Position numbers and translations under genes: made by a program. From Legionella oakridgensis ATCC 33761 = DSM 21215 (GTDB lineage: Bacteria; Pseudomonadota; Gammaproteobacteria; Legionellales; Legionellaceae), in NCBI RefSeq assembly GCF_000512355.1, contig NZ_CP004006.1, positions 549,001 through 613,000 of the forward strand: DNA of 64,000 bases, given 5' to 3'. Positions 1 to 8,061 of this stretch are shown piece by piece. Position 1 is the stretch's first letter; every line of letters begins with the position of its first letter. The notes under the pieces are model-generated. The model saw only the letters and a list, made by a program, of their open reading frames with translations. It did no database searches and had not been told where the DNA came from.

Positions 1-1554
1 ATAGAAGCTTCGATAAAATGCCGGCCTCATATTCGTTATCTTGCTTGTGACGGTTTGAATATTGCGGATTGTTATGCAAAAGCCAAAGAAGCTGACTATT
101 TGGCACGCGTCAAAAAACAAGTGGTTTTTTTACACATGCGTTGTGTGCGCTTGTTAGGGCACGCCGGTTCAGACATTGAATCGCAATATCGCAGCGAGGC
201 TGAGATAGAAGCTACGGAAGCGGACGATCCATTACTACATACGGCTGGCCTATTATATCGAGAAGGATGGATGACATTACAGGGAATTGTCAGTTTGTAT
301 GAAAATAATCACGCTTTGATCGAGGCTAAGGCTTTGGAAGTGGCTCATAGCCCGCAGTTAGCGAACGCCGTGGAGGTCATGGCGTCCTTATTCCCCAACT
401 CTCGCCAAGTGAATCATTATTCATTGCCTGATGAAACCCGGCGGGCGCAAGTGTTCGCTGCTTCTTATTCGCAATTGCCAATGAAACGCAATTTATGTCA
501 GCACATTAATTTTGCTTTGACGGATTTGCTCATGCAATACCCCAACATGGTCGTGTTCGGAGAAGATGTGGGTAAAAAAGGCGGGGTGTATCGGGTAACG
601 GCCGACTTGCAAGCTCGTTTTGGGCGACGACGGGTATTTGATACGATTCTTGATGAAACGACCATTCTGGGAACAGCGATTGGAATGGCACATAATGGCT
701 TTCTACCTGTGCCGGAAATCCAGTTTTTGGCCTATTTCCACAATGCAGAAGATCAGCTAAGAGGTGAAGCATCCACCTTGTCCTTTTTTTCAAATGGTCA
801 ATATCAAAATCCGATGGTAATACGCATAGCTTCGCTGGCTTACCAAAAAGGTTTTGGTGGTCATTTTCATAATGACAATTCGATTGCTGTTTTTCGTGAT
901 TTACCCGGTGTTATCGTGGCCTGTCCATCTAATGGTCCGGATGCCGTGAAGTTATTGCGAACTTGCATGCAACTTGCGCATCAGGAAGGGCGTGTGGTTG
1001 TTTTTCTAGAGCCTATTGCTTTATATATGACCAAAGATCTTCATGAGCCAGGGGACAATGGCTGGTTATTTGAGTATCCACCGCTTAATGAGCGTATTTT
1101 ACCTGGGGAAGTGGGGATACATGGTAAAGGAGATACAGTGATTCTAACTTATGCCAATGGTTATTATTTATCCCGTCAGGCTGCAAAGATATTGGCCGAG
1201 CGCTATGATATCAAGGTAAAAGTCGTTGATTTGCGTTGGCTTAGTCCTTTGCCCAAAGAAGCTATTTTACATGAAGTGTCAAAAGCAAAGCAAGTATTGA
1301 TTGTGGATGAAGGACGGAGAAGTGGTTCGGTGAGTGAGGGCTTAATGACGTTATTGATGGAGCATGGTTTGTCGCATTTAAAAATCCGACGCCTGACCGG
1401 AGAGGATTGTTTTATTCCTTTAGGAAGTGCTTGGCAGCATCTTTTGCCCAACAGGGACAAAATCATAGCAGAAGTCATACGTATGATGGAGAATGGCAGG
1501 GCGTCTGAGAAAAAATCAAGCCGAACGAAAGCCGCGCAGCCATTTGTTAAATAA
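1..1554 (+). CDS. 2-oxoacid dehydrogenase E1, fused alpha and beta subunits (5' partial)
   Basis: The reading frame is open from the first base, so the gene begins upstream; a TTG at 55 is probably internal. The first ~120 visible residues match the end of a thiamine-diphosphate E1 alpha subunit (RLLGHAGSDIESQYRS, then the helical tail). From about residue 145 the protein becomes an E1 beta subunit (VVFGEDVGKKGGVYRVT, FDTILDETTILGTAIGMA, the acidic and glycine segments of the transketolase-like fold) and ends with the transketolase C-terminal domain (VLIVDEGRRSGSVSEG). The fused enzyme would decarboxylate a 2-oxoacid, probably branched-chain, and pass the acyl group to an E2. No E2 or E3 is visible. 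A glutaryl-CoA dehydrogenase-type gene follows 59 bp later, consistent with a catabolic operon. Exact substrate is not decided by sequence. Confidence 0.87.
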   Translation: MEASIKCRPHIRYLACDGLNIADCYAKAKEADYLARVKKQVVFLHMRCVRLLGHAGSDIESQYRSEAEIEATEADDPLLHTAGLLYREGWMTLQGIVSLYENNHALIEAKALEVAHSPQLANAVEVMASLFPNSRQVNHYSLPDETRRAQVFAASYSQLPMKRNLCQHINFALTDLLMQYPNMVVFGEDVGKKGGVYRVTADLQARFGRRRVFDTILDETTILGTAIGMAHNGFLPVPEIQFLAYFHNAEDQLRGEASTLSFFSNGQYQNPMVIRIASLAYQKGFGGHFHNDNSIAVFRDLPGVIVACPSNGPDAVKLLRTCMQLAHQEGRVVVFLEPIALYMTKDLHEPGDNGWLFEYPPLNERILPGEVGIHGKGDTVILTYANGYYLSRQAAKILAERYDIKVKVVDLRWLSPLPKEAILHEVSKAKQVLIVDEGRRSGSVSEGLMTLLMEHGLSHLKIRRLTGEDCFIPLGSAWQHLLPNRDKIIAEVIRMMENGRASEKKSSRTKAAQPFVK

Positions 1555-1613
1555 GGTCGAGCGATACCTTCGTATTAGATACTCAAAGCAATTGATAGAT
1601 AAAGGAGAGAGAA

Positions 1614-2768
1614 GTGGACGACTTGCTATTTCTGGATGAACAGCTACGTGATGATGAGCGTATGATTCGTGACAGTGTCGGACGTTTTGTCAGCCATGAC
1701 GTCGTCCCACTCATGGCCGAAGCATTTGAACATGCAACTTTCCCGCGTGAACTGATTAAAAAATCCGCCGACCTGGGGTTGTTAGGATTGACTTTACCAG
1801 CGGAGTACGGTGGAGCTGAAGCCTCTTACGTGGCCTATGGTTTGGTTTGCCAGGAATTGGAGCGTGGTGACAGTGGTCTTCGCAGTTTTGTATCTGTGCA
1901 AAGCTCGTTATGCATGTATCCTATTTTTCGTTATGGTAACGAAGAGCAAAAAAAGCGGTTCTTGCCGGCAATGGCTGCTGGCGAAATCCTTGGTTGCTTT
2001 GGCTTGACGGAACCGGACTCGGGTTCGGATCCTGGCAGTATGCGTACTGTTGCTAAAAAAGTGAAAGGTGGCTGGCGCTTGAGTGGCTCAAAACTCTGGA
2101 TAACCAATGCATCAATTGCCGATATTGCCATCGTCTGGGCTAAAACCGATGAAGGAATTCGGGGATTTATCGTTGAAAAAGACTTTCAAGGGTTTGTGCG
2201 TAATGAAATCAAATTAAAACAGTCATTACGCGCTTCCATCACCGGGGAATTGGTGTTTGAGGATGTTTTTGTCCCAGAAGCGAATTTATTACCGGAAGCG
2301 CGCGGATTGAGTGCTCCATTAAGCTGCTTAAGCCAGGCACGTTATGGCATTGCCTGGGGAGCAATGGGAGCTGCCATGGCGTGTTTTGATATCACCCGTG
2401 ATTATTTGCTCGAACGCAAGCAATTTGACAAGCCCATCGCTTCATTTCAGCTCATCCAAAAAGATTTAGCGGATATGTATACCGAAATTGTGAAAGCACA
2501 ATGGTTAAATTTGCAAATTGGCCGTCTGAAAGATGAGCAACGTGAAACTCCTGTCATGATTTCGCTGGCCAAAGGCAATGCATGTCGTGAAGCATTAAAA
2601 ATTGCTCGTACCTGTCGGAATTTACTGGGAGCAAATGGCATCAGTCTGGAATATCATGTCATTCGTCATATGCTGAATTTGGAGTCTGTTTTTACCTATG
2701 AAGGTACTGACAATGTCCATACATTGGTTTTGGGTAGGCATATCACAGGCATTAATGCATTCAGTTAG
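1614..2768 (+). CDS. gcdH: Acyl-CoA dehydrogenase, glutaryl-CoA dehydrogenase type
   Basis: FAD-dependent acyl-CoA dehydrogenase of 384 residues, GTG start preceded by AAGGAGAG. The flavin-binding segment GCFGLTEPDSGSDPGS and the C-terminal YEGTDNVHTLVLGRHITG are present; the Glu of YEGT is the catalytic base position in this family. Several stretches are specific to the glutaryl-CoA branch: SVQSSLCMYPIFRYG, QARYGIAWGAMGAA and QFDKPIASFQLIQKDLADM. Known family members oxidise and decarboxylate glutaryl-CoA to crotonyl-CoA in lysine and tryptophan breakdown. Length is normal for the bacterial enzyme. It sits downstream of the E1 fusion in the same direction, so co-transcription is likely. Substrate assignment rests on motif similarity only. 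Confidence 0.88.
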   Translation: MDDLLFLDEQLRDDERMIRDSVGRFVSHDVVPLMAEAFEHATFPRELIKKSADLGLLGLTLPAEYGGAEASYVAYGLVCQELERGDSGLRSFVSVQSSLCMYPIFRYGNEEQKKRFLPAMAAGEILGCFGLTEPDSGSDPGSMRTVAKKVKGGWRLSGSKLWITNASIADIAIVWAKTDEGIRGFIVEKDFQGFVRNEIKLKQSLRASITGELVFEDVFVPEANLLPEARGLSAPLSCLSQARYGIAWGAMGAAMACFDITRDYLLERKQFDKPIASFQLIQKDLADMYTEIVKAQWLNLQIGRLKDEQRETPVMISLAKGNACREALKIARTCRNLLGANGISLEYHVIRHMLNLESVFTYEGTDNVHTLVLGRHITGINAFS

Positions 2769-2869
2769 AAACGGGAGTGATGTTCGGGATTTATTCATTT
2801 TTTCTACTACACTTAAAGTATAACTAGAAAAGTCCATTTTAACGCGATGGATTTATTTAGGAGATACTG

Positions 2870-3241
2870 ATGAGTATAAAATTGGAACCGGAACCAGATA
2901 CATTATTAAATCCCGAACAGTTAAAACAAGATCTTATGGATATAAAATTACAGGGAGAGCCTAATACAGAATTAAGCCCTATGGAAGTAAAAAAAGCACT
3001 GCAAGAAGAAGGTTCCGATAATGAGCTGCTGCAAAAAAGTTTTATGGGTGCAGATATGGTTGATTCCGTGGGAGAAGGTACTCCTGGCTATCAAACCACG
3101 GGTGAAGCGGACGGATTTGGTTATGGAGCTTTACAAGAAGAAACCAGCGGTGTGGTAGAAGTAAGTGATGAGCAGCAATACGAAGATGAAATAGACGCCC
3201 CTGCGCCTACGCCGTCTCCTTTCCGAAAGAGACCCTACTAA
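2870..3241 (+). CDS. Small acidic protein of unknown function
   Basis: A 123-residue protein with a strong ribosome site (TTTAGGAGATACTG) just before its ATG. It is rich in Glu, Asp, Gln and Pro, with no membrane segment and no recognisable domain. The first half has a loosely repeated pattern of acidic helices (PEQLKQDL, SPMEVKKALQEE); the second half is Gly/Glu-rich and probably disordered, ending in a basic-aromatic tail (PFRKRPY). I do not recognise the family. It lies alone between the dehydrogenase gene and tRNA-Pro. Confidence 0.68.
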   Translation: MSIKLEPEPDTLLNPEQLKQDLMDIKLQGEPNTELSPMEVKKALQEEGSDNELLQKSFMGADMVDSVGEGTPGYQTTGEADGFGYGALQEETSGVVEVSDEQQYEDEIDAPAPTPSPFRKRPY

Positions 3242-3331
3242 AAAATAACACAAGCAATTCTTCGGGATCGCTTCTTGGATTAAGCGTTATCTTGTTATTT
3301 ATTCAAAGACCAGTTATTATTCGCATGCAGT

Positions 3332-3408
3332 CGGGGCGTAGCGCAGCCTGGTAGCGTACTAGCATGGGGTGCTAGTGGTCGAAGGTTCAAATCCTTCCGT
3401 CCCGACCA
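3332..3408 (+). tRNA. tRNA-Pro (anticodon GGG)
   Basis: A complete cloverleaf: acceptor stem CGGGGCG pairs with CGTCCCG (one G-T), D arm from GCGC, anticodon stem CTAGC/GCTAG around the loop ATGGGGT giving anticodon GGG, T stem GAAGG/CCTTC around TTCAAAT, discriminator A and an encoded CCA. The 3' half is duplicated in inverted orientation at 4845-4888, next to an integrase gene, so this tRNA is very probably the attachment site of the island to its right. Confidence 0.96.
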
Positions 3409-3417
3409 TCAAATTTC

Positions 3418-3545
3418 GGCTCTTTCCCATTTAAGGGGGCAGCTTTAATCACCCGCAGAGGACCTTAACACGTACTCTATAATTTTCAAAATTTCTAAAA
3501 CCATAAGCTCTTCGCTGAATGAGTTTCATTTTGCGATGAAAGCCT
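3418..3545 (-). mobile_element. Inverted 128-bp remnant of an ISL3-family element (3' end)
   Basis: These 128 bases are the exact reverse complement of the last 128 bases (4706-4833) of the intact ISL3 copy that starts immediately afterwards at 3546. The fragment carries the terminal repeat GGCTCTTTCCCATTTAAGGG and the end of the transposase gene. It is fused head-on to the intact copy with no spacer. Together with the inverted tRNA fragment on the other side it forms a long palindromic arrangement around the intact element. Confidence 0.9.
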
Positions 3546-4833
3546 GGCTCTTTCCCATTTAAGGGGGCACTTTAATCAAATTAGTCTAGACTAAGTCCTT
3601 GATTTAGCGATCAAAAGGAGATTAAAGTGCCTAAGAACAATCTTATCCTAAATTTACCTGGATTTTCCATATTAAAAGTGAGTGGGTATCAACCCTTATT
3701 ATTAGATGTAACTTATAACCGATTAGCTCGGTGTAGTCATTGCCAAAGTAAGCAGGTTCGCAAGAAATCATCGTATGTAAGAACAGTACACCATGAGTTA
3801 ATAGGGCATCGTCGAAGTGTATTGAGGTTTAAAGCGTATAAGCTTTATTGTCATACTTGTTGTCGCTATGGTAATCAACAGTTTCCCGGTATCAATAAAC
3901 ATCAACGTGCTACTTGGCGAGCTCAAGCTGCAGTGTTTCATGAGCATAGCCGCGGGGTATCGCAAAAAGATTTATCAGAGCGTTATAAGAAAGGAAAAGC
4001 GACCATAGAGCGCTGGTATCAGCGGCATTATGAAGAGCAACATCGAGAATTAATCAATAAACCATGTCCTGTGGTACTGGGTATTGATGAACATTTTTTC
4101 AGTAAGAAAGAAGGGTTTGCAACTACTTTTTGTGACCTAAGAAAACATAAGATATTTGATGTGGTTCGTGGCCGTCGTGAGCAAGAATTAAAAGAATATC
4201 TCCAGCAATTACCTGGAAAAGAACGTGTCAAAGTGATTTGTATGGACTTGAGCAGTACATACCGTTCCTTAGTAAAGAAGTACTTTCCTAATGCTATGAT
4301 AGTGGCTGATAGGTTTCATGTAATCCGTTTAATTCAACATCAGTGTATGATGACCTGTCGAGAACTCTCCACTGAAATTAAAAACAATAGAGGTATCTTA
4401 GCCTTATTAAGAACAAGACCTGATAACTTAAGTGATGAGAAGAAAGTCAAAAGAGATGCGTTTTTCACTGAAAATCCTGCAATAGAGGCTATATATCAAT
4501 TTCAGCAACAACTGCACTCACTATTAATGAAAAGGGCGCTAACACAGCATGAGTGCCGTAAAGTAATACCTACTTTCTTAGAAATGTTGGCTGAGTTAAA
4601 GCAAAGTGGTTTTAAAGCATTAGCATCATTAGGTAAAACACTTTGGGCTTGGAAAGATGAAGTGGCCAGAATGTGGCGATTTAGTAAGTCAAATGGAATA
4701 ACAGAAGGCTTTCATCGCAAAATGAAACTCATTCAGCGAAGAGCTTATGGTTTTAGAAATTTTGAAAATTATAGAGTACGTGTTAAGGTCCTCTGCGGGT
4801 GATTAAAGCTGCCCCCTTAAATGGGAAAGAGCC
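3546..4833 (+). mobile_element. ISL3-family insertion sequence, copy A (1288 bp)
   Basis: Bounded by terminal inverted repeats, GGCTCTTTCCCATTTAAGGG on the left and its complement on the right, containing one transposase gene. Its length equals copy B at 29358-30645. Unlike copy B, this copy has no matching 8-bp target duplication: the flanks are GAAAGCCT and CCGAAATT. That fits insertion into, or rearrangement with, the inverted remnant at 3418-3545. Confidence 0.92.
3627..4802 (+). CDS. ISL3-family transposase (copy A)
   Basis: 391-residue DDE transposase. An N-terminal zinc-finger with paired cysteines (CSHCQ, CHTCCRYG) is followed by a helix-turn-helix (KDLSERYKKGKATIERWY). Catalytic acids lie in VLGIDEHFF, ICMDLSSTYRSLVKKYFP (next to VADRFHVIRL) and the C-terminal NGITEGFHRKMKLIQRRAYG. 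The order and spacing are those of the IS204/IS1001/IS1165 group. The protein differs from the copy-B transposase by a single Val/Ile exchange near residue 51, so both copies are recent and probably active. The ribosome site AAAGGAGAT precedes a GTG start. Confidence 0.95.
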   Translation: MPKNNLILNLPGFSILKVSGYQPLLLDVTYNRLARCSHCQSKQVRKKSSYVRTVHHELIGHRRSVLRFKAYKLYCHTCCRYGNQQFPGINKHQRATWRAQAAVFHEHSRGVSQKDLSERYKKGKATIERWYQRHYEEQHRELINKPCPVVLGIDEHFFSKKEGFATTFCDLRKHKIFDVVRGRREQELKEYLQQLPGKERVKVICMDLSSTYRSLVKKYFPNAMIVADRFHVIRLIQHQCMMTCRELSTEIKNNRGILALLRTRPDNLSDEKKVKRDAFFTENPAIEAIYQFQQQLHSLLMKRALTQHECRKVIPTFLEMLAELKQSGFKALASLGKTLWAWKDEVARMWRFSKSNGITEGFHRKMKLIQRRAYGFRNFENYRVRVKVLCG

Positions 4834-4844
4834 CCGAAATTTGA

Positions 4845-4888
4845 TGGTCGGGACGGAAGGATTTGAACCTTCGACCACTAGCACCCCA
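4845..4888 (-). repeat. Inverted 44-bp copy of the tRNA-Pro 3' half (att-like)
   Basis: Exact reverse complement of bases 3365-3408, from the anticodon loop to the terminal CCA. A 3' tRNA half of this extent is the usual core of tRNA-targeting integrases. The adjoining 9-11 bases are also shared with the left side. It lies between ISL3 copy A and the integrase gene, but in the opposite orientation to a normal attL/attR pair. Confidence 0.88.
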
Positions 4889-5062
4889 TTCTTAAAAAGA
4901 CCATTTTCAAACAGTATCATTTGATATCAAAAAGAATCATTAACTCATTGTATTTTATTAATTTTTATCATCTGCTATACTTCAAAAAATATCAAACGAT
5001 TTCATGTGAGAACTCACGAAAGTACACCTAGAAGTACACCTAATTTTTTAAGTGGTGCAATA

Positions 5063-6307
5063 ATGGAAAGACAATTTACAGACGCCTATATTCGATCGCT
5101 AAAACCAAGATCTTCTCGCTATGAAGAATTCAGAGATGGGGGTTTTGGTATACGAGTCACCCCCAAAGGGCTAAAAACATTTCTATACCGTTATAAAATC
5201 AACGGCCAAAGGCATTTCATCACTATAGGCCACTACCCTGCTATGAGTTTATCCGAAGCCAAGAAACGTTTTATCGATTTAAGCGACATACGCCATGGCG
5301 AAGTAAATCCTAAAGAGCAGATCGCAGAACAAAAACAGAAAGACCAAAGTACCGTAAAAAATCTGATACTCCACTGGTACACCAACTACATTGAAAAACA
5401 CCGCGCCCAACCGCTGCAAATCTGGCAGCATATCAAAGTGGATATCATTCCCCTATTGGGCAATAAAAAACTAGAACACTTAAAAACGAGGGAAATAACT
5501 CAAGCTCTCGATAAAATCGTTGGTCGCGGTTCACCCGTACATGCCAATAAAGTACTGAGCACACTAAAACAAGCATTCAACTACGCAGTAAGCCGAGGCG
5601 AAATGCTGCTAAACCCTGCAATGACCATACGAGCCAGAGACATAGGTGGTATAGAAAAACCCAGAGAACGCTATTTAACCCTCGATGAAGTAAAAACCCT
5701 ATGGCAATTCCTAGACAGCGAAGAACATGGAACATCTTTCCAGATCCGAGCAGCTCTGAAAATCATCCTACTTACAGGCGTAAGAACAGGAGAAATCCGA
5801 GTAGCCAAATGGTCAGAGTTCGACTTCGAAAACTCCTTATGGACTATCCCAGCCGAGAATACCAAAACCAACATAGTCATGAGAATCCACCTCACAGAAA
5901 TGACTAAAAAGGTATTGAGAGAACTCAAAGCACACAGCAATTCAGAATATGTCATTACAGGCGCAGACGACCAAAGTATTTTATCAGATCGGGCTATGCC
6001 AAGAGCTGTAATCCGAATACAATCACGAGTCGGTATTCCGCACTGGACAGCACACGACTTAAGACGAACCTTTGCAACCCAGCTTGGTGAGGCTTTGCAT
6101 ATTGATCCCGTGGTGATTGAGAAATGCTTAGGGCATAAGATGCCTAAAATAATGGCCACCTATAATAAGAATGAAATGCTGCCTCAAAGAAAGGAAGCCC
6201 TTATTCGGTGGGAAGAACGTATTAAGCAACTTATAGAATCAGACTCCCCCAAATTAGCTGTATATTGCAAAGATGCATTAAACAAAGCAGAAATTACGAT
6301 TGGATAA
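5063..6307 (+). CDS. P4-type tyrosine recombinase (island integrase)
   Basis: Site-specific recombinase that would integrate and excise the island at the tRNA-Pro gene. The N-terminal arm-binding DUF4102-type domain (FTDAYIRSLKP, FRDGGFGIRV, YPAMSLSEAKKR) is followed by a core-binding helical domain and the catalytic domain. Counting from an upstream ATG at 5006, the catalytic residues are R260 (LLTGVRTGEIR), H350 and R353 (TAHDLRRTFATQLG), H377 (CLGHKM) and Y386 (ATYNKNEM). The ATG at 5063 is preferred because family members begin close to the arm domain. The stretch 5006-5062 contains a direct repeat (AGTACACCTA twice) and may be non-coding. The next gene starts 6 bp after the stop. Confidence 0.93.
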   Translation: MERQFTDAYIRSLKPRSSRYEEFRDGGFGIRVTPKGLKTFLYRYKINGQRHFITIGHYPAMSLSEAKKRFIDLSDIRHGEVNPKEQIAEQKQKDQSTVKNLILHWYTNYIEKHRAQPLQIWQHIKVDIIPLLGNKKLEHLKTREITQALDKIVGRGSPVHANKVLSTLKQAFNYAVSRGEMLLNPAMTIRARDIGGIEKPRERYLTLDEVKTLWQFLDSEEHGTSFQIRAALKIILLTGVRTGEIRVAKWSEFDFENSLWTIPAENTKTNIVMRIHLTEMTKKVLRELKAHSNSEYVITGADDQSILSDRAMPRAVIRIQSRVGIPHWTAHDLRRTFATQLGEALHIDPVVIEKCLGHKMPKIMATYNKNEMLPQRKEALIRWEERIKQLIESDSPKLAVYCKDALNKAEITIG

Positions 6308-6313
6308 AAATTT

Positions 6314-7765
6314 ATGATAAAAAATCTAATTACACAACAAGAAGGAAAAACACTCGAGTTTAAAAGAGATTTATCATCACCAAAATCACTACTTAAATCT
6401 ATCGTTGCTTTTGCAAATACAGCTGGCGGTCACCTGATTATTGGGGTCAATGATGAAAGACAAATAACAGGTGTTGAGCATCCATTAGACGAAGAGGAAC
6501 GTCTATGTAATCTGATTGCTGATTCTATCTCACCACGCCTTATACCTAGTATTGAATTGGTAACACTAAATAATAAAACACTGCTGGTAATTGAAGTATT
6601 TGTCAGCAATACAGGACCTCATTGGATCAATTCAGAGGGATCAACACAAGGTATTTATGTCCGACTAGGTTCCACAAATCGTCAAGCAGATCAAGAGCTT
6701 ATCACAGAATTACACCGTCGCTCAGAAGGAGTAAATTTTGATGAAATGCCCATGCCTGAGCTTTCTGTCGATGATGTTGATATAACGAAAGCTCAAGAAC
6801 TATTTTCAGATATTAAATCGCTGAATGAAAAAAACCTCCTGACTTTAAAGCTCATCACTTCTCATCAAGGAAAATTAGTTCCAACAAAAGGCGCGATATT
6901 GTTATTTGGAAAAGAACGCAATACATATTTTCCTGATGCCTGGGTACAATGTGGCCGTTTCATTGGTAAAGACAAATCCCGTATTTTCGATCATGTTGAT
7001 ATCTATGACTATCTTCCCAATGCAGTTGAGAGCATCATGATGTTTTTGAAAAAGCACGCTTTACGTGGCGCTGATTTTTCAGCAGTACAAAGAAAAGATA
7101 TTTGGAGTATCCCTCTTCTTATGTTGCGCGAAGCTGTTATCAATGCACTTGTTCATACTGACTACTCTCAACGTGGTGCGCCAATTCGAATTTCCTTTTT
7201 TGACGACCGTATAGAAATAGAAAACCCTGGAATTCTTTTGCCAGGACTAACAATTGAAGATATGCGACAGGGTATATCAAAAATTAGAAATCATGTCATT
7301 GCCAGAGTTTTTCGTGAACTTAATTTAATTGAACAATGGGGAAGTGGCGTAAGTCGTATCTACTCCGAAGCTATAGAACAAAAATTACAAGAACCCGAAA
7401 TTATCGAAATTGGGATGCGAATACGCTTTATAATATACCTTGCACAAGCTATACCAATTGACACTATTTTCGATAAAAGGGATGAACAATTAGAGTCACG
7501 GCTAGAGTCACGGCTAGAGTCACGGCTAGAGTCAAAACTTGCGGCTAGAGTCATTTTGATATTACAAAATGAAGAAATTGGCAAATTACAAATTGCTCGT
7601 GCCTTAGGTCATGAAACCGTTTCTGGTGAACTAAATAAGCAAATTAAACAACTTATAACACTTGGAATGATAGAAATGACTATTCCAGACATACCCAACA
7701 GCCGATTGCAAAAATATCGCTTAACTACAAAAGGATTAGATTTAATAAATGAATCCCAACATTAA
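6314..7765 (+). CDS. AlbA_2/Schlafen-type putative ATP-binding regulator
   Basis: 483 residues. The N-terminal AlbA_2 (divergent AAA_4) domain shows EGKTLEFKRDL and ANTAGGHLIIGVND. A central GHKL-like segment follows (REAVINALVHTDYSQRG, RIEIENPG), then QWGSGVSRI, and a C-terminal winged helix. Such proteins are often annotated as RecG-like or as transcriptional regulators and frequently travel with integrases. It starts 6 bp after the integrase stop, so the two are probably one operon. Between the GHKL part and the winged helix a 12-bp DNA repeat encodes ESRL four times (7490-7536). Function in the island is unknown; it could regulate or defend it. Confidence 0.82.
   Translation: MIKNLITQQEGKTLEFKRDLSSPKSLLKSIVAFANTAGGHLIIGVNDERQITGVEHPLDEEERLCNLIADSISPRLIPSIELVTLNNKTLLVIEVFVSNTGPHWINSEGSTQGIYVRLGSTNRQADQELITELHRRSEGVNFDEMPMPELSVDDVDITKAQELFSDIKSLNEKNLLTLKLITSHQGKLVPTKGAILLFGKERNTYFPDAWVQCGRFIGKDKSRIFDHVDIYDYLPNAVESIMMFLKKHALRGADFSAVQRKDIWSIPLLMLREAVINALVHTDYSQRGAPIRISFFDDRIEIENPGILLPGLTIEDMRQGISKIRNHVIARVFRELNLIEQWGSGVSRIYSEAIEQKLQEPEIIEIGMRIRFIIYLAQAIPIDTIFDKRDEQLESRLESRLESRLESKLAARVILILQNEEIGKLQIARALGHETVSGELNKQIKQLITLGMIEMTIPDIPNSRLQKYRLTTKGLDLINESQH
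7490..7536 (+). repeat. 12-bp coding minisatellite (ESRL repeats)
   Basis: About four tandem copies of CTAGAGTCACGG inside the AlbA_2-type gene. The unit is a multiple of three, so copy-number change would lengthen or shorten a linker without breaking the frame. Confidence 0.85.
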
Positions 7766-7771
7766 ATATTT

Positions 7772-7804
7772 ATTCAGTTGGTGACATTTTGTCACCAACT
7801 GAAT
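7772..7804. terminator. Strong hairpin after the integrase operon
   Basis: A perfect inverted repeat with arms ATTCAGTTGGTGACA and its complement around a TTT loop, starting 7 bp after the stop of the AlbA_2-type gene. There is no U-rich tail, so termination efficiency is uncertain. Confidence 0.6.
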
Positions 7805-8061
7805 TTAGCAGTTATGATCAATGTTAGATTAAGGGTAGAGGTATATTGCCACCTCCATTTTAATAAGGTAGTTAGAAAAAGGGATGGCAAATATTGCTTA
7901 TAACAACCTGAGCAGATGTTTCCAAATGGAAATAACTGAAAAATGAGCAACTGTTTCCATTTTGGAAATGGTTCAAAATAAAACATACTAATAGCTTTTC
8001 ATACACAGCAATCAAAAAATACATAGGTTCCAAAATGGAACATATGCTCTTTTATATCCCA
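7805..8061. other. Non-coding stretch with three TTCC-N4/5-GGAA dyads
   Basis: I see no credible gene here. Three short palindromes of one type occur: TTTCCAAATGGAAA near 7919, TTTCCATTTTGGAAA near 7954 and GTTCCAAAATGGAAC near 8028. They could be operators for a dimeric repressor. The right side ends at the IS1634-type element. Confidence 0.5.

Noticed and set aside
5671..6159. 162-residue minus-strand frame inside the integrase
   Set aside because: Opposes a gene with complete catalytic motifs; no independent start signal.
7490..7536. CRISPR array
   Set aside because: The unit is 12 bp, without spacers, and lies in frame inside a coding gene. No CRISPR-like array was seen elsewhere in the window.
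7792..7986. 64-residue aromatic-rich open frame on the minus strand
   Set aside because: No ribosome site or plausible protein composition, and it overlaps the hairpin and palindromes.
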